Below are positions 7,425-15,087 of a DNA stretch of 15,255 bases, piece after piece; position 1 is the first letter of the stretch; each line of letters opens with the position of its first letter. The DNA comes from an uncultured Lachnospiraceae bacterium (GTDB lineage Bacteria; Bacillota_A; Clostridia; Lachnospirales; Lachnospiraceae). The stretch is from the NCBI GenBank assembly GCA_902796775.1, contig CADBQK010000026.1, positions 1 through 15,255 of the forward strand, written 5' to 3'. The notes beneath the pieces were generated by a model. That model saw only the letters and a list, made by a program, of their open reading frames with translations. It was not told where the DNA came from and made no database searches. A program made the translations under genes and the position numbers.

Positions 7425-8516
7425 TCAGCTTATTGTGATCTGAGTATCATCCGGTACCATCTCGAAGAAAGTTTTCCCGGGATTGAGCTTTATCTCATTA
7501 TCGTCTTCATCATAGTATACAGTCGGATTGTTTTCACCGGCTTTCTTCCACTTGATCTTAACAGCCTTCCCGTCGGTGATATAATAACCCTTGCCCTTTC
7601 CTACCAGCTTCAGATCCTGATGGTCCTCATTGCTGATCTTCTTTTCCTCTACATACTGTACGATGATGTTTTTAAACGCCAGCTGCTGATCATTCTCCCT
7701 GTCGATATGCTTGTTACCGTACTGGAAACGCAGATACTGGCTGCTTGCTTCATCATAGGTAAAATACGGTTTGGAATCAAATGGAATATCGACACGCAGA
7801 GCATCCTCACCGCCTGCCGGAGCAGTATCCTGCTCATTGTATTTGAAACGGTTCTTATATCCGTCCGGATAATCCCTGGTTACCTTTGCATAAGACAGAC
7901 CGCCTTCGAGCAGCTCACCGGAAGTATAGACATTATGCGGCGCTACTCTGTCCTTGGAACGGTAAAAGATCTTTCCGCCATAGGTAGAAAGTCCGCTGAT
8001 AGTCTTAAGCTTATCTTCCTCGATCCTGGCCTTGGCAAACTTTGACTGTCCGAAATGCACATAGATTGCTTCATATTCTTTTGCAAAATCGATATAGTAA
8101 TGTCTGGCGCTTCGGATGGAACCAATCTTCTTGACCTGCTCGCTGTCCTGGAAAAGAGCCATCAGACGAGTGATCCCGCCCTCAACCTTTGCTTCATAAA
8201 TGACCTCTGCCTGGCTGATACCCGACTGAGGCAGGGACTCGCTGATATTGTTGATCATGATCGCATAGGGACGTTTTTTCCCGATTTCTTCTGAAATCAT
8301 TTCACCGGTAAGATAGCTGCGCATCTGGCCTTCCGGAAAAACTTCTGTCTCCTCTTCCTCCTGCACCGCCAGCGATGTCTCCTGCTGCACTGCAGACTCA
8401 GTCTCCGTCGGAGCAGCTGTCTCTACAGCCGTCCTTGCTGGCTCCTGCTTACCACAGGCACCTGCTGAAACTGCCAGAAGCAGTACACAAATGATCCACC
8501 CCATCTTCTTATACAT
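7425..8516 (-). CDS. DUF3048 (YerB-type) lipoprotein
   Basis: The 363-residue product begins with a lipoprotein signal peptide, MYKKMGWIICVLLLAVSAGAC, with Cys21 as the probable lipid-modified residue; the position three before it is Ala rather than the usual Leu. A low-complexity Glu/Thr/Ala linker (about 25-65) should extend the domain from the membrane. The DUF3048 domain follows, recognisable from KRPYAIMINN, ISQAEVIYEAKVEGGITRLM and KKIGSIRSARHYYID. The family includes Bacillus YerB; its biochemical role is not established. I chose ATG 8516 because AGGAGG lies seven bases upstream; the longer frame to 8546 starts one base after the ybeY stop without a ribosome site. It follows ybeY by 31 bases and is probably cotranscribed with it. 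Confidence 0.9.
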   Translation of the reverse strand: MYKKMGWIICVLLLAVSAGACGKQEPARTAVETAAPTETESAVQQETSLAVQEEEETEVFPEGQMRSYLTGEMISEEIGKKRPYAIMINNISESLPQSGISQAEVIYEAKVEGGITRLMALFQDSEQVKKIGSIRSARHYYIDFAKEYEAIYVHFGQSKFAKARIEEDKLKTISGLSTYGGKIFYRSKDRVAPHNVYTSGELLEGGLSYAKVTRDYPDGYKNRFKYNEQDTAPAGGEDALRVDIPFDSKPYFTYDEASSQYLRFQYGNKHIDRENDQQLAFKNIIVQYVEEKKISNEDHQDLKLVGKGKGYYITDGKAVKIKWKKAGENNPTVYYDEDDNEIKLNPGKTFFEMVPDDTQITIS

Positions 8517-8547
8517 GGTCATCCCTCCTTCATTCTGAAAATGCATG

Positions 8548-9048
8548 TTAGCGTTTAAGACCTGTAATCTGCATGATCGCCCGCTGCTTTTCTTCCATCA
8601 GAAGACGCTCTGCATCCAGCATATGGTCATAGCCGAACAGATGCAGCATACTGTGTGCTGTCAGGAAACCCAGTTCCCTCTCCAGACTGTGTCCGTAGAG
8701 TCCGGCCTGTTCGATAATCTTGTCAACGGAAAGAATGATATCTCCCAGGATCAGCTCTCCGCTATCCGGATCAAAACAATCCTCAGGAGCCAGCTCCTCT
8801 ATAATTGAAAAATCACCTGGAACCTGGTACTCGATCATCGGAAATGAAAGAACATCCGTCGGCTTGCCGATCCCCCGGTAATCCATGTTGATCCGGCAGA
8901 TCTCCTGATTATCTGTAAGGATCACATTCACCATTGTCTCATAAGGACAATCCTCAAACTCCAGTGAAGCCTCTACCGTCCTGGTTATGATCTCTTTATA
9001 GTCAATATCCAGCTCCGCGGCGGCCTCATATTCGATTTGTACAGACAT
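8548..9048 (-). CDS. ybeY: Endoribonuclease YbeY (rRNA maturation factor)
   Basis: YbeY is a zinc-dependent single-strand RNase needed for 16S rRNA 3-prime maturation and late ribosome quality control in the cytoplasm. The 166-residue length is normal. The metal site is intact at 132-142, HSMLHLFGYDH, giving His132, His136 and His142; the residue after the first His is Ser where Gly is usual. The upstream DYRGIGKPTDVLSFPM (57-71) is also diagnostic. It starts five bases after the end of phoH, the classic phoH-ybeY pairing, so the two are cotranscribed. The expected downstream dgkA/cdd/era genes are absent; a DUF3048 lipoprotein follows instead. Confidence 0.97.
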   Translation of the reverse strand: MSVQIEYEAAAELDIDYKEIITRTVEASLEFEDCPYETMVNVILTDNQEICRINMDYRGIGKPTDVLSFPMIEYQVPGDFSIIEELAPEDCFDPDSGELILGDIILSVDKIIEQAGLYGHSLERELGFLTAHSMLHLFGYDHMLDAERLLMEEKQRAIMQITGLKR

Positions 9049-9053
9049 ACCGT

Positions 9054-10106
9054 TTACTTTCCTTTTCTTTGTCCTGCAGGGCCGCGCCTTACCCTCCGGC
9101 CGCTGCCGCGGGAGGCCCCGCCTTTTGATCCGCCTCTTAACATACCTGAGTCTCGTCTTTCGAATGCTTCATAGGCATTTACGATCTTCTGGACAAGCGG
9201 ATGACGCACGACATCCAGGCTTGTCAGCATACAGACCCCGATATCATCGATCCCTTCCAGGACTTTCAATGCATGATCCAGTCCGGATACCTGTCCCGGC
9301 GGCAGATCCTTCTGGCTCTGGTCCCCGGTGATGATCACTTTGGATCCGTAGCCGATCCTGGTCAGGAACATCTTCATCTGGGCAGGTGTTGTATTCTGCG
9401 CCTCATCCAGCACGATAAAGCAATTATCCAGCGTCCTTCCGCGCATGTATGCCAGGGGAGCTACCTCGATCAGACCCTTCTCCATGTTTTTCTGGAAGGA
9501 CTCTGCCCCCATGATCTCATACAGTGCATCGTAAAGAGGCCGCAGATATGGATCGATCTTGCTTTGCAGGTCTCCGGGCAGAAACCCCAGTTTCTCGCCG
9601 GCTTCGATCGCAGGCCTGGTCAGAATGATCCGGCCGACTTCATCATTGCGGAATGCATTGATTGCCATAGCCATCGCCAGATATGTCTTACCGGTACCGG
9701 CAGGACCGACACCGAAAACGATCATCTTTTCACGGATATTTTTGATATAATCGCGCTGACCGGCCGTTTTGGGCTTAACAGGCTTGCCGCTGACCGTATG
9801 ACAGACCAGATCCCTGCTCAGCTCACCGACAATATCCTCCTGCTCCTTCAAGGTCAGAGCAATCGTGTAGCCGACAGCCTGCTCGGTGATCGTCTCCCCG
9901 GACACAGCCAGAGACAGCAGCTGGCCAAGCACTCTCCCTGCTCTCTCGCACATCTCCTGGCTGCCGATGATCTTAAGATTCCCCCCGCGTGCCAGAATGG
10001 TCACACCAAGGGCTCTCTCTACCATCTTGATATGTTTATCAAATTCACCAAAAACATCCCGGACATATTCTCCGGGAACGTCAATGATCTGTTCGGAAAT
10101 ACTCAT
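9054..10106 (-). CDS. phoH: PhoH-family ATPase
   Basis: PhoH proteins are cytoplasmic P-loop ATPases related to RNA helicase cores and thought to act in RNA metabolism with YbeY. The 350-residue protein shows a small N-terminal region resembling an RNA-binding fold (VTILARGGNLKIIG, 35-48), Walker A GPAGTGKT (134-141), the family motif LTRPAIEAGEKLGFLPGD (162-179), Walker B IVLDEAQN (231-238) and sensor-like VIITGDQSQKDLP (257-269). The last 30 or so residues are a basic, Gly/Arg/Ser-rich tail ending in RRGPAGQRKGK, likely disordered and able to bind RNA. The start agrees with homologues, but the ribosome site (GGCGG) is weak. It begins 23 bases after the rpsU terminator hairpin, so its transcript probably comes by read-through or from a promoter I could not locate. 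Confidence 0.95.
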   Translation of the reverse strand: MSISEQIIDVPGEYVRDVFGEFDKHIKMVERALGVTILARGGNLKIIGSQEMCERAGRVLGQLLSLAVSGETITEQAVGYTIALTLKEQEDIVGELSRDLVCHTVSGKPVKPKTAGQRDYIKNIREKMIVFGVGPAGTGKTYLAMAMAINAFRNDEVGRIILTRPAIEAGEKLGFLPGDLQSKIDPYLRPLYDALYEIMGAESFQKNMEKGLIEVAPLAYMRGRTLDNCFIVLDEAQNTTPAQMKMFLTRIGYGSKVIITGDQSQKDLPPGQVSGLDHALKVLEGIDDIGVCMLTSLDVVRHPLVQKIVNAYEAFERRDSGMLRGGSKGGASRGSGRRVRRGPAGQRKGK

Positions 10107-10128
10107 TTACTGTAACCGCCGTTTATGG

Positions 10129-10161
10129 AAAAGGACTATAACGTGCTCTACGTTATAGCCC
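10129..10161 (-). terminator. Terminator hairpin behind rpsU
   Basis: A 12-bp stem (minus strand GGGCTATAACGT with ACGTTATAGTCC, one G-T wobble) closes a 5-base loop and is followed by TTTT. On the plus strand the same stem is followed by CTTTT-type sequence as well, so it could work in both directions. It starts 23 bases after the rpsU stop and ends just before phoH. The short T-tract suggests partial rather than full termination. Confidence 0.75.
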
Positions 10162-10183
10162 TTTTAAATTCAGATTCGCAGAT

Positions 10184-10360
10184 TTATCTGTACTTGCGTT
10201 TTCTTGCCGCTTCGGACTTTTTCTTTCGTCTTACGCTCGGTTTCTCATAATGCTCTCTTTTACGGATTTCCTGCTGGATACCGGCCTTTGCACAATTTCT
10301 CTTGAATCTGCGTAAAGCACTATCTAAACTTTCGTTCTCTTTAACGATAACGTTCGACAT
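10184..10360 (-). CDS. rpsU: Small ribosomal subunit protein bS21
   Basis: The 58-residue, strongly basic product is a complete bS21: it begins [20 protein letters not shown], continues with the conserved [20 protein letters not shown] and ends in a Lys/Arg-rich tail, [15 protein letters not shown]. bS21 sits on the 30S platform near the anti-Shine-Dalgarno region of 16S rRNA and helps translation initiation. Length and sequence match Firmicutes homologues. AGGTG lies six bases before ATG, with more GGAGGG purine blocks just upstream. It has its own strong promoter and a structured leader, and is followed by a hairpin terminator. The next gene downstream, phoH, also acts on RNA; rpsU next to phoH/ybeY-type genes is compatible with a ribosome-related cluster. 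Confidence 0.97.
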   Translation of the reverse strand: MSNVIVKENESLDSALRRFKRNCAKAGIQQEIRKREHYEKPSVRRKKKSEAARKRKYR

Positions 10361-10381
10361 AGCTCACACCTTCCCTCCCTC

Positions 10382-10408
10382 CAGTTGTGTATTGTGCCGA
10401 TACAACTG
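10382..10408 (-). promoter_or_regulatory. Hairpin in the rpsU leader
   Basis: Within the roughly 60-base leader, CAGTTGT and ACAACTG form a 7-bp inverted repeat around a 13-base loop; an alternative fold adds TAT/ATA pairs with a 2-base bulge. It ends directly before the purine-rich ribosome-site region (GGAGGGAGGGAAGGTG). The fold is visible; a role in translational feedback or mRNA stability is only a suggestion. Confidence 0.45.
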
Positions 10409-10427
10409 TAGGTATTGCACTAGAAAA

Positions 10428-10455
10428 ATTATACCATACTTTTTTTTTACGTCAA
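10428..10455 (-). promoter_or_regulatory. rpsU: Promoter of rpsU
   Basis: The minus strand shows TTGACG (10450-10455), a 16-base A-rich spacer and a perfect TATAAT (10428-10433) preceded by TGG, so it is an extended -10 promoter (TGGTATAAT). The predicted start is near 10421. It lies 27 bases past the capA-like stop codon, and no terminator is seen between them, so rpsU may also receive read-through from alaS. Confidence 0.85.
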
Positions 10456-10482
10456 CAGTAAAATGAAAAGATTTCGTAACAA

Positions 10483-11838
10483 TTAATAGAACTTCACCGT
10501 GTAGGAATAAGTATCTTTATTATAGTCAGCTTTGAGCTTTGTGCCCTCCAGGAGATGTCCGACGGTCCCCATATAAGCATCGTCGAGTCTGACCTTGTCC
10601 ATCTCATCAAGAACAGCTTTATACTTATCCGAATCCTTCGCCTCGCATACCGGGACCGGCTGTACCAGATCATTGTACCAGTTCAGGTAAACGGGGATCA
10701 CTTCCATCTCGGTCAGTGATACTTTTCCGGAAATCGCATTGCGCAGATTCAGATTGATCACGACACTCAGATCGGTATCAAGGTTTTCGTACTCTGTATA
10801 ATAGTCGGAAGAATAGATACATCCCAGCCCGTAAAAGACGATGCATCTGTTCTGCGTACCATCCTTATCTGTTACGGTCAGGATATCCATAGGCTTTACA
10901 GCACGGGTGCCGTAGCCGATGATCAGATCTGCACCGGCTTCCGCCATCTTCTGGGCAAGCTCTTTCTGTCCATCATCGATCTCATCCGAATCCGCCTGTC
11001 CGAAATTCATAAGGGTGATGACATAGTCATTATTGCCGGCCAGCTCCTGAATGTGGGAAAGCATCTCCTTTACCTTTGTCTCATCTCCGCCATTCAGAGT
11101 ATTCACCGCATAGGGGTCTGTACTGGGCACTTCAATCCCGTTGGTCGAATTTGTATAGGAAGTGACTGCGATATTGACATAGTTATGCTTGAATAAATAA
11201 TCCTTTTTTTCAGATTTAGATTTCGCAGTCCCTACATGCGCGATCTTAGCCTTTTCCAGATTTTCTATCGTCGAAAAGACACCTTCTACACCGCTGTCCA
11301 TGGCGTGATTTGTCGCTGTACCAAGCAGAGTTATGCCCATATCCGCAAGATCCCGGGCCAGTGCCTCCGGAGAATTATACATGCCGTCCGTAGCACAATA
11401 CCCGTAAATATCGGATTCATAGCCCTTCCCGCTGCCCGCCATGGTCGTACCAAGTACGGACAGCACCAATTCGCCTTCTCCACTGCCAATGATCTGTTTC
11501 AGATACTGCAGACCATTTTGAAAGCGGAACTCTTTATCCTCTTCATCGTATGCCATGATCATCTGCTGCCTTTGGCACAATATCCCGCCCATGACAGTCA
11601 TCTTCATATCAATACTGTAGTCCAGCTCTACCATACGCTGGATCTTCTGGGCAACCATGACATCGTTGATGGACACTCCCTGAGACTGTTTGTTTCCGGA
11701 AGAAAGGCCAAGCGATGAATCGATAGCGGAAGAATACTCACTGACAACATCTTTTGAGAATCTGTCGCAGAGAATAAACAATCCGATAAAGAATACAGCT
11801 GCCGCAACGACGAAAAGAAGATGGCGCAGTTCTTTCAT
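10483..11838 (-). CDS. CapA-family (PGA_cap) membrane-anchored protein with degenerate active site
   Basis: The 451-residue product has one N-terminal membrane anchor (about 6-24, not a lipobox) and then an extracellular CapA/PgsA-like calcineurin-type fold. Blocks align in the proper order: TVMGGILCQR (81-90), LVLSVLGTTMAG (124-135), GTATNHAMDSG (173-183), VITLMNFGQ (273-281), GADLIIGYGTRAVKP (302-316) and FYGLGCIY (335-342). Compared with the family pattern (GD, NLE, NNH, HWG, GHHPH, SLGN), nearly all metal-binding or conserved residues are replaced; only the NH pair and the following Asp survive. It is therefore probably not a metallophosphatase but a scaffold or sensor at the cell surface. 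The start at 11838 has AGGTGAGG just before the ATG and leaves 25 bases to alaS; a longer frame running back into alaS lacks support. Cotranscription with alaS is likely. Confidence 0.85.
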   Translation of the reverse strand: MKELRHLLFVVAAAVFFIGLFILCDRFSKDVVSEYSSAIDSSLGLSSGNKQSQGVSINDVMVAQKIQRMVELDYSIDMKMTVMGGILCQRQQMIMAYDEEDKEFRFQNGLQYLKQIIGSGEGELVLSVLGTTMAGSGKGYESDIYGYCATDGMYNSPEALARDLADMGITLLGTATNHAMDSGVEGVFSTIENLEKAKIAHVGTAKSKSEKKDYLFKHNYVNIAVTSYTNSTNGIEVPSTDPYAVNTLNGGDETKVKEMLSHIQELAGNNDYVITLMNFGQADSDEIDDGQKELAQKMAEAGADLIIGYGTRAVKPMDILTVTDKDGTQNRCIVFYGLGCIYSSDYYTEYENLDTDLSVVINLNLRNAISGKVSLTEMEVIPVYLNWYNDLVQPVPVCEAKDSDKYKAVLDEMDKVRLDDAYMGTVGHLLEGTKLKADYNKDTYSYTVKFY

Positions 11839-11863
11839 GTCCTCACCTTTCTGCTCTGTCCTT

Positions 11864-14515
11864 TCAGGACAGCTGCTTTTCCAGTTCAGTGCGGGCTGCT
11901 TCGAGCGCCGCAGCAATACCGGCAGGATTCTTTCCGCCTGCCTGGGCCATATTCGGACGGCCGCCACCGCCGCCGCCTACCAGCTTCGCGATTACTTTGA
12001 TCAGATTCCCGGCATGTGCTCCATTCTTCATCGCACTGTCAGAAGCCATTGCAAGAAGATTGACTTTCCCGCCGTTATCGGAAGCAAGGACAACAACACC
12101 ATCCGTCTTGTCCTTCAACTGGTCGCCGAGATTGCGCAGCTCGTTCATCTCGACACCTTTCAGGGTAACAGGGAGGAAGGTCACACCCTTGATTTCCACA
12201 GCATCGCTCATCGCACTGCCGGCTGCTTCACTGGCGAGCTTGCTCTTAAGCTTTTCATTTTCGGAGGAAAGGCTCTTAACCTGCGCCTGCAGTGCCTCCA
12301 GGCGGGCTGCAAGCTGACCGGGTTCACACTTGGCAGCGTGAGCAGCGGCCTGCAGCTCTCTCTCTTCCTCCTCATAATACCGGAAAACACCCTTCCCGGT
12401 CAGAGCCTCGATCCTGCGGACACCGGCGGAAACGCCCTGCTCCGAAAGGATCTTGAAAACCGTTATATTGGAAGTATTTCCGGTATGGGTACCGCCGCAA
12501 AGCTCTTTGGAGAAATCCCCCATCGAAACAACGCGGACGTTTTCGCCGTATTTCTCGTCAAAGAGTGCCATGGCACCGGTCTTTTTAGCCTCCTCGATCG
12601 TCATCACATCCGTGTTGACCGGAAGTGCTGCAGCAATCTCATCGTTGACAATCTGCTCGACCTTTTTCAGCTCCTCATCGGTCATAGCCTGGAAATGAGT
12701 AAAATCAAAACGAAGCTTTTCATCATTATTAAAGGAGCCCTTCTGCTCAACATGACTGCCGAGCACCATACGAAGTGCCTTCTGCAGCAGATGGGTTGCG
12801 CTGTGATTCTTCGCTGTATCGGCACGCCGGTCAGCATTTACATCCAGCTTTACCACATCGCCGGCCTTGATCATACCGGAAGTCACCTTGCCGATATGAG
12901 CAATCCTTCCGCCCAACAGCTTCTGGACCTCCTGCACCTCAAAAGTACCATCCGGGCCGGTTATGCTGCCGGTATCATGCTCCTGTCCGCCGCTTGTTGC
13001 ATAGAAAGGAGTCTGAGCTGTGATGATCGTGCCCTGCTGTCCATCGGAAAGAGCCTGCACCAGCTCTGTCTCAGTTGTCAGAACCAGGACCGGGGACTCT
13101 GCGGAAAGAGTATCATAACCCACAAATTCAGAAGTAATGGAAGGATCGATGCTGTCGTATACAGTCGCATCAGCGCCCATATAGCTGGAAGCACCCTGGA
13201 TGTTCTTACGTGCTTCCCTGGCCTTCTCGCGCTGCTCCTTCATGCAGGTTTCAAAGCCCTCCTCATCGATCTCATAACCCTTTTCTTCCAGGATCTCCTT
13301 AGTCAGATCCAGCGGGAATCCATAGGTATCGTACAGCTTAAATGCATCTGCGCCGCCCAGGATCTTCTCGCCGGAGGCTGCCATCTTCTCCTCGAGCTCC
13401 TGCAGGATCTCCAGGCCCAGATCGATGGTCTTATTAAAATTATTTTCCTCAACATTCAGGACATTGAAGATAAACTCCTTCCTGTCCTCCAGCTCCGGAT
13501 AACCGGATTTTGAAGTGGAGATCACTGTCTCGGACAGCTTCGCAAGGAATCTTCCTTCAATCCCAAGGAGCCTGCCATGGCGGGCTGCCCGGCGGATCAG
13601 ACGGCGCAGGACATACCCGCGGCCTTCGTTGGAAGGCATGATGCCGTCGGAGATCATAAAGGTTGCGGAACGGATATGGTCAGTAATGATACGGATGGAT
13701 ACATCCTTCTCATGGACCTGCCCGTAAGTAACATCTGCCAGTGCGCAGACCTTATCCCGAAGCTCCTGGATCGTATCGACATCAAAAATAGAGTCTACAT
13801 TCTGGACAACAACAGCCAGACGCTCAAGGCCCATACCGGTATCGATATTCTTCTGGGACAGCTCGGTATAATTGTTGTGGCCGTCATTTTCAAACTGGGT
13901 GAAAACATCGTTCCACACCTCCATATAGCGGTCACAGTCGCAGCCGACTGTACAGCCGGGCTTACCGCAGCCATACTTTTCACCGCGGTCATAGTATACC
14001 TCTGAACAAGGCCCGCAGGGACCAGAGCCATGCTCCCAGAAATTATCTTCCTTGCCGAAACGGAAAATCCGCTCCGGAGCGATCCCGATCTCCTTCTCCC
14101 AGATCTCAAACGCCTCGTCATCATCCAGATACACAGAGGGATACAGTCTGTCCGGATCAAGTCCGACTACATCGGTCAAAAACTCCCAGGTCCAGTGGAT
14201 CGCTTCTCTTTTAAAATAGTCGCCGAAGGAAAAATTCCCAAGCATCTCGAAAAAAGTACCATGGCGGGCTGTCTTGCCGACATTCTCCAGATCACCGGTA
14301 CGGATGCACTTCTGACAGGTTGCGACTCTGCGCCTGGGAGGGATCTCCGCCCCCGTGAAGTAAGGCTTTAATGGTGCCATACCTGCATTGATCAGCAGAA
14401 GGCTGTTGTCATTGTGCGGTACCAGAGAAAAACTGGGCATGGTCAGATGTCCCTTGCTTTCAAAGAAATCAAGGAACATTTTTCTTAATTCATTCAGTCC
14501 GTATGCTTTGGACAT
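11864..14515 (-). CDS. alaS: Alanyl-tRNA synthetase
   Basis: AlaRS charges tRNA-Ala in the cytoplasm. The 883-residue protein is full length: the class II catalytic domain at the N-terminus (KMFLDFFESKGH, RHGTFFEMLGNFSFGDYF, GMGLERLA), the editing domain with HSATH (571-575) and CGGTH (673-677), which bind zinc and remove mischarged serine, and a C-terminal oligomerisation/C-Ala domain ending in a Gly-rich GGGGGGRPNMAQAGG block. A Cys-rich segment, GCGKPGCTVGCDCDRYME (about 182-199), follows the usual GPCGPCSE motif and is common in clostridial AlaRS. I chose ATG 14515 since AAGGA lies five bases upstream and homologues begin near MSKAYGLNELR; the ATG at 14536 has no ribosome site. It has its own strong promoter. 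Confidence 0.97.
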   Translation of the reverse strand: MSKAYGLNELRKMFLDFFESKGHLTMPSFSLVPHNDNSLLLINAGMAPLKPYFTGAEIPPRRRVATCQKCIRTGDLENVGKTARHGTFFEMLGNFSFGDYFKREAIHWTWEFLTDVVGLDPDRLYPSVYLDDDEAFEIWEKEIGIAPERIFRFGKEDNFWEHGSGPCGPCSEVYYDRGEKYGCGKPGCTVGCDCDRYMEVWNDVFTQFENDGHNNYTELSQKNIDTGMGLERLAVVVQNVDSIFDVDTIQELRDKVCALADVTYGQVHEKDVSIRIITDHIRSATFMISDGIMPSNEGRGYVLRRLIRRAARHGRLLGIEGRFLAKLSETVISTSKSGYPELEDRKEFIFNVLNVEENNFNKTIDLGLEILQELEEKMAASGEKILGGADAFKLYDTYGFPLDLTKEILEEKGYEIDEEGFETCMKEQREKAREARKNIQGASSYMGADATVYDSIDPSITSEFVGYDTLSAESPVLVLTTETELVQALSDGQQGTIITAQTPFYATSGGQEHDTGSITGPDGTFEVQEVQKLLGGRIAHIGKVTSGMIKAGDVVKLDVNADRRADTAKNHSATHLLQKALRMVLGSHVEQKGSFNNDEKLRFDFTHFQAMTDEELKKVEQIVNDEIAAALPVNTDVMTIEEAKKTGAMALFDEKYGENVRVVSMGDFSKELCGGTHTGNTSNITVFKILSEQGVSAGVRRIEALTGKGVFRYYEEEERELQAAAHAAKCEPGQLAARLEALQAQVKSLSSENEKLKSKLASEAAGSAMSDAVEIKGVTFLPVTLKGVEMNELRNLGDQLKDKTDGVVVLASDNGGKVNLLAMASDSAMKNGAHAGNLIKVIAKLVGGGGGGRPNMAQAGGKNPAGIAAALEAARTELEKQLS

Positions 14516-14550
14516 GGGTATCCTTCCTCCATTCACTACTCAAGGTATTT

Positions 14551-14572
14551 AAAAACGGCATACTGCCGCCGT
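14551..14572 (-). promoter_or_regulatory. Terminator-like hairpin in the alaS leader
   Basis: About ten bases after the predicted start, CGGCA and TGCCG pair around a 3-base loop (alternatively ACGGC with GCCGT around a longer loop) and the stem runs directly into five T. This resembles a small intrinsic terminator and could act as an attenuator before the alaS ribosome site. The stem is short, and function is not shown. Confidence 0.4.
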
Positions 14573-14587
14573 CAGTTCCATCTTTGT

Positions 14588-14616
14588 AGTATACCTTTTA
14601 TACTTTTGTTTGTCAA
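14588..14616 (-). promoter_or_regulatory. alaS: Promoter of alaS
   Basis: TTGACA (14611-14616) and TATACT (14588-14593) are spaced by exactly 17 bases on the minus strand, a near-perfect vegetative promoter. The predicted start near 14581 gives a leader of about 66 bases, too short for a T-box stem I. The promoter lies directly after the hairpin that ends the his transcript. Confidence 0.88.
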
Positions 14617-14624
14617 ACATAGGA

Positions 14625-14675
14625 AACACACCTGCATCCGGAGCCGGTCACGGGATCCTCCGATACAGATGTGTT
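14625..14675 (-). terminator. Long hairpin ending the histidine operon
   Basis: AACACA-TCTG-TATC-GGAG pairs with CTCC-GGAT-GCAG-GTGTGTT, about 18 pairs including two T-G wobbles and one bulged G, around a loop containing a possible CCG/CGG inner stem. On the minus strand it is followed by TCCTATGTTTG, a poor T-tract. It lies about 50 bases past the hisI stop and just before the alaS -35 box, so it most likely ends or protects the 3-prime end of the his mRNA. Confidence 0.55.
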
Positions 14676-14725
14676 CTCTTCAATGCTTATGATTTCAATT
14701 TTTCTTCTGCTGTTTTCCTCAGGGC

Positions 14726-15061
14726 CTACTTCATTTCTGTTCCGCCGGGAAGCTCCCGGTAGAAACAGCTGCGGTGCCCCGTATGGCAGGCTGCTCCGAC
14801 CTGCTCTACCTTCGCCAGGATCGTATCTGCATCACAGTCAATCGACAGCGACTTTACATACTGGAAGTGGCCGCTGGTATCGCCCTTTCTCCAAAGCTCC
14901 TGCCGGCTCCTGCTGTAGTAGACCATCCTTCCCTCTGCCAGAGTTCTTTCATAGGCTTCCTGATCCATATACGCGAGCATCAGGACTTCCCCATTATAGT
15001 CATCCTGTACGATCACCGGGATCAGTCCATCCGCATTCAATTTAAAATCCTGAAATCTCAA
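14726..15061 (-). CDS. hisI: Phosphoribosyl-AMP cyclohydrolase
   Basis: HisI opens the purine ring of phosphoribosyl-AMP, the third step of histidine synthesis, in the cytoplasm. The 111-residue length is that of the single-function enzyme, without the fused HisE phosphohydrolase domain found in many bacteria. Signature segments are MLAYMDQEA (28-36), [18 protein letters not shown] (48-65), the metal-binding DCDADTIL (75-82) and [13 protein letters not shown] (90-102) with the zinc cysteines. The start codon is TTG, supported by GGAG seven bases upstream and by the lack of an in-frame ATG. It lies 26 bases after hisB and should be in the same operon. HisE must be supplied by another gene. Confidence 0.96.
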   Translation of the reverse strand: MRFQDFKLNADGLIPVIVQDDYNGEVLMLAYMDQEAYERTLAEGRMVYYSRSRQELWRKGDTSGHFQYVKSLSIDCDADTILAKVEQVGAACHTGHRSCFYRELPGGTEMK

Positions 15062-15087
15062 TCTAATTCTCCATCCTGCTGATTGTT

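Noticed and set aside
6642..8045. 467-codon plus-strand frame opposite the flippase and DUF3048 genes
   Set aside because: It spans two well-supported minus-strand genes and the gap between them and shows no domain; it is a by-product of codon bias.
11839..11967. N-terminal extension of the CapA-like protein into the end of alaS
   Set aside because: The extra 43 residues are an out-of-frame reading of alaS, while ATG 11838 has a good ribosome site and is followed directly by a membrane anchor.
11690..13513. 607-codon plus-strand frame opposite alaS
   Set aside because: It is fully antisense to the clear AlaRS and CapA-like genes, has no family resemblance, has a Cys/Leu/His-rich composition typical of a shadow frame, and lacks a ribosome site.
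14516..14725. T-box riboswitch upstream of alaS
   Set aside because: A TGGAAC match exists, but a consensus promoter lies directly before it, leaving about 66 bases of leader and no stem I or specifier loop.
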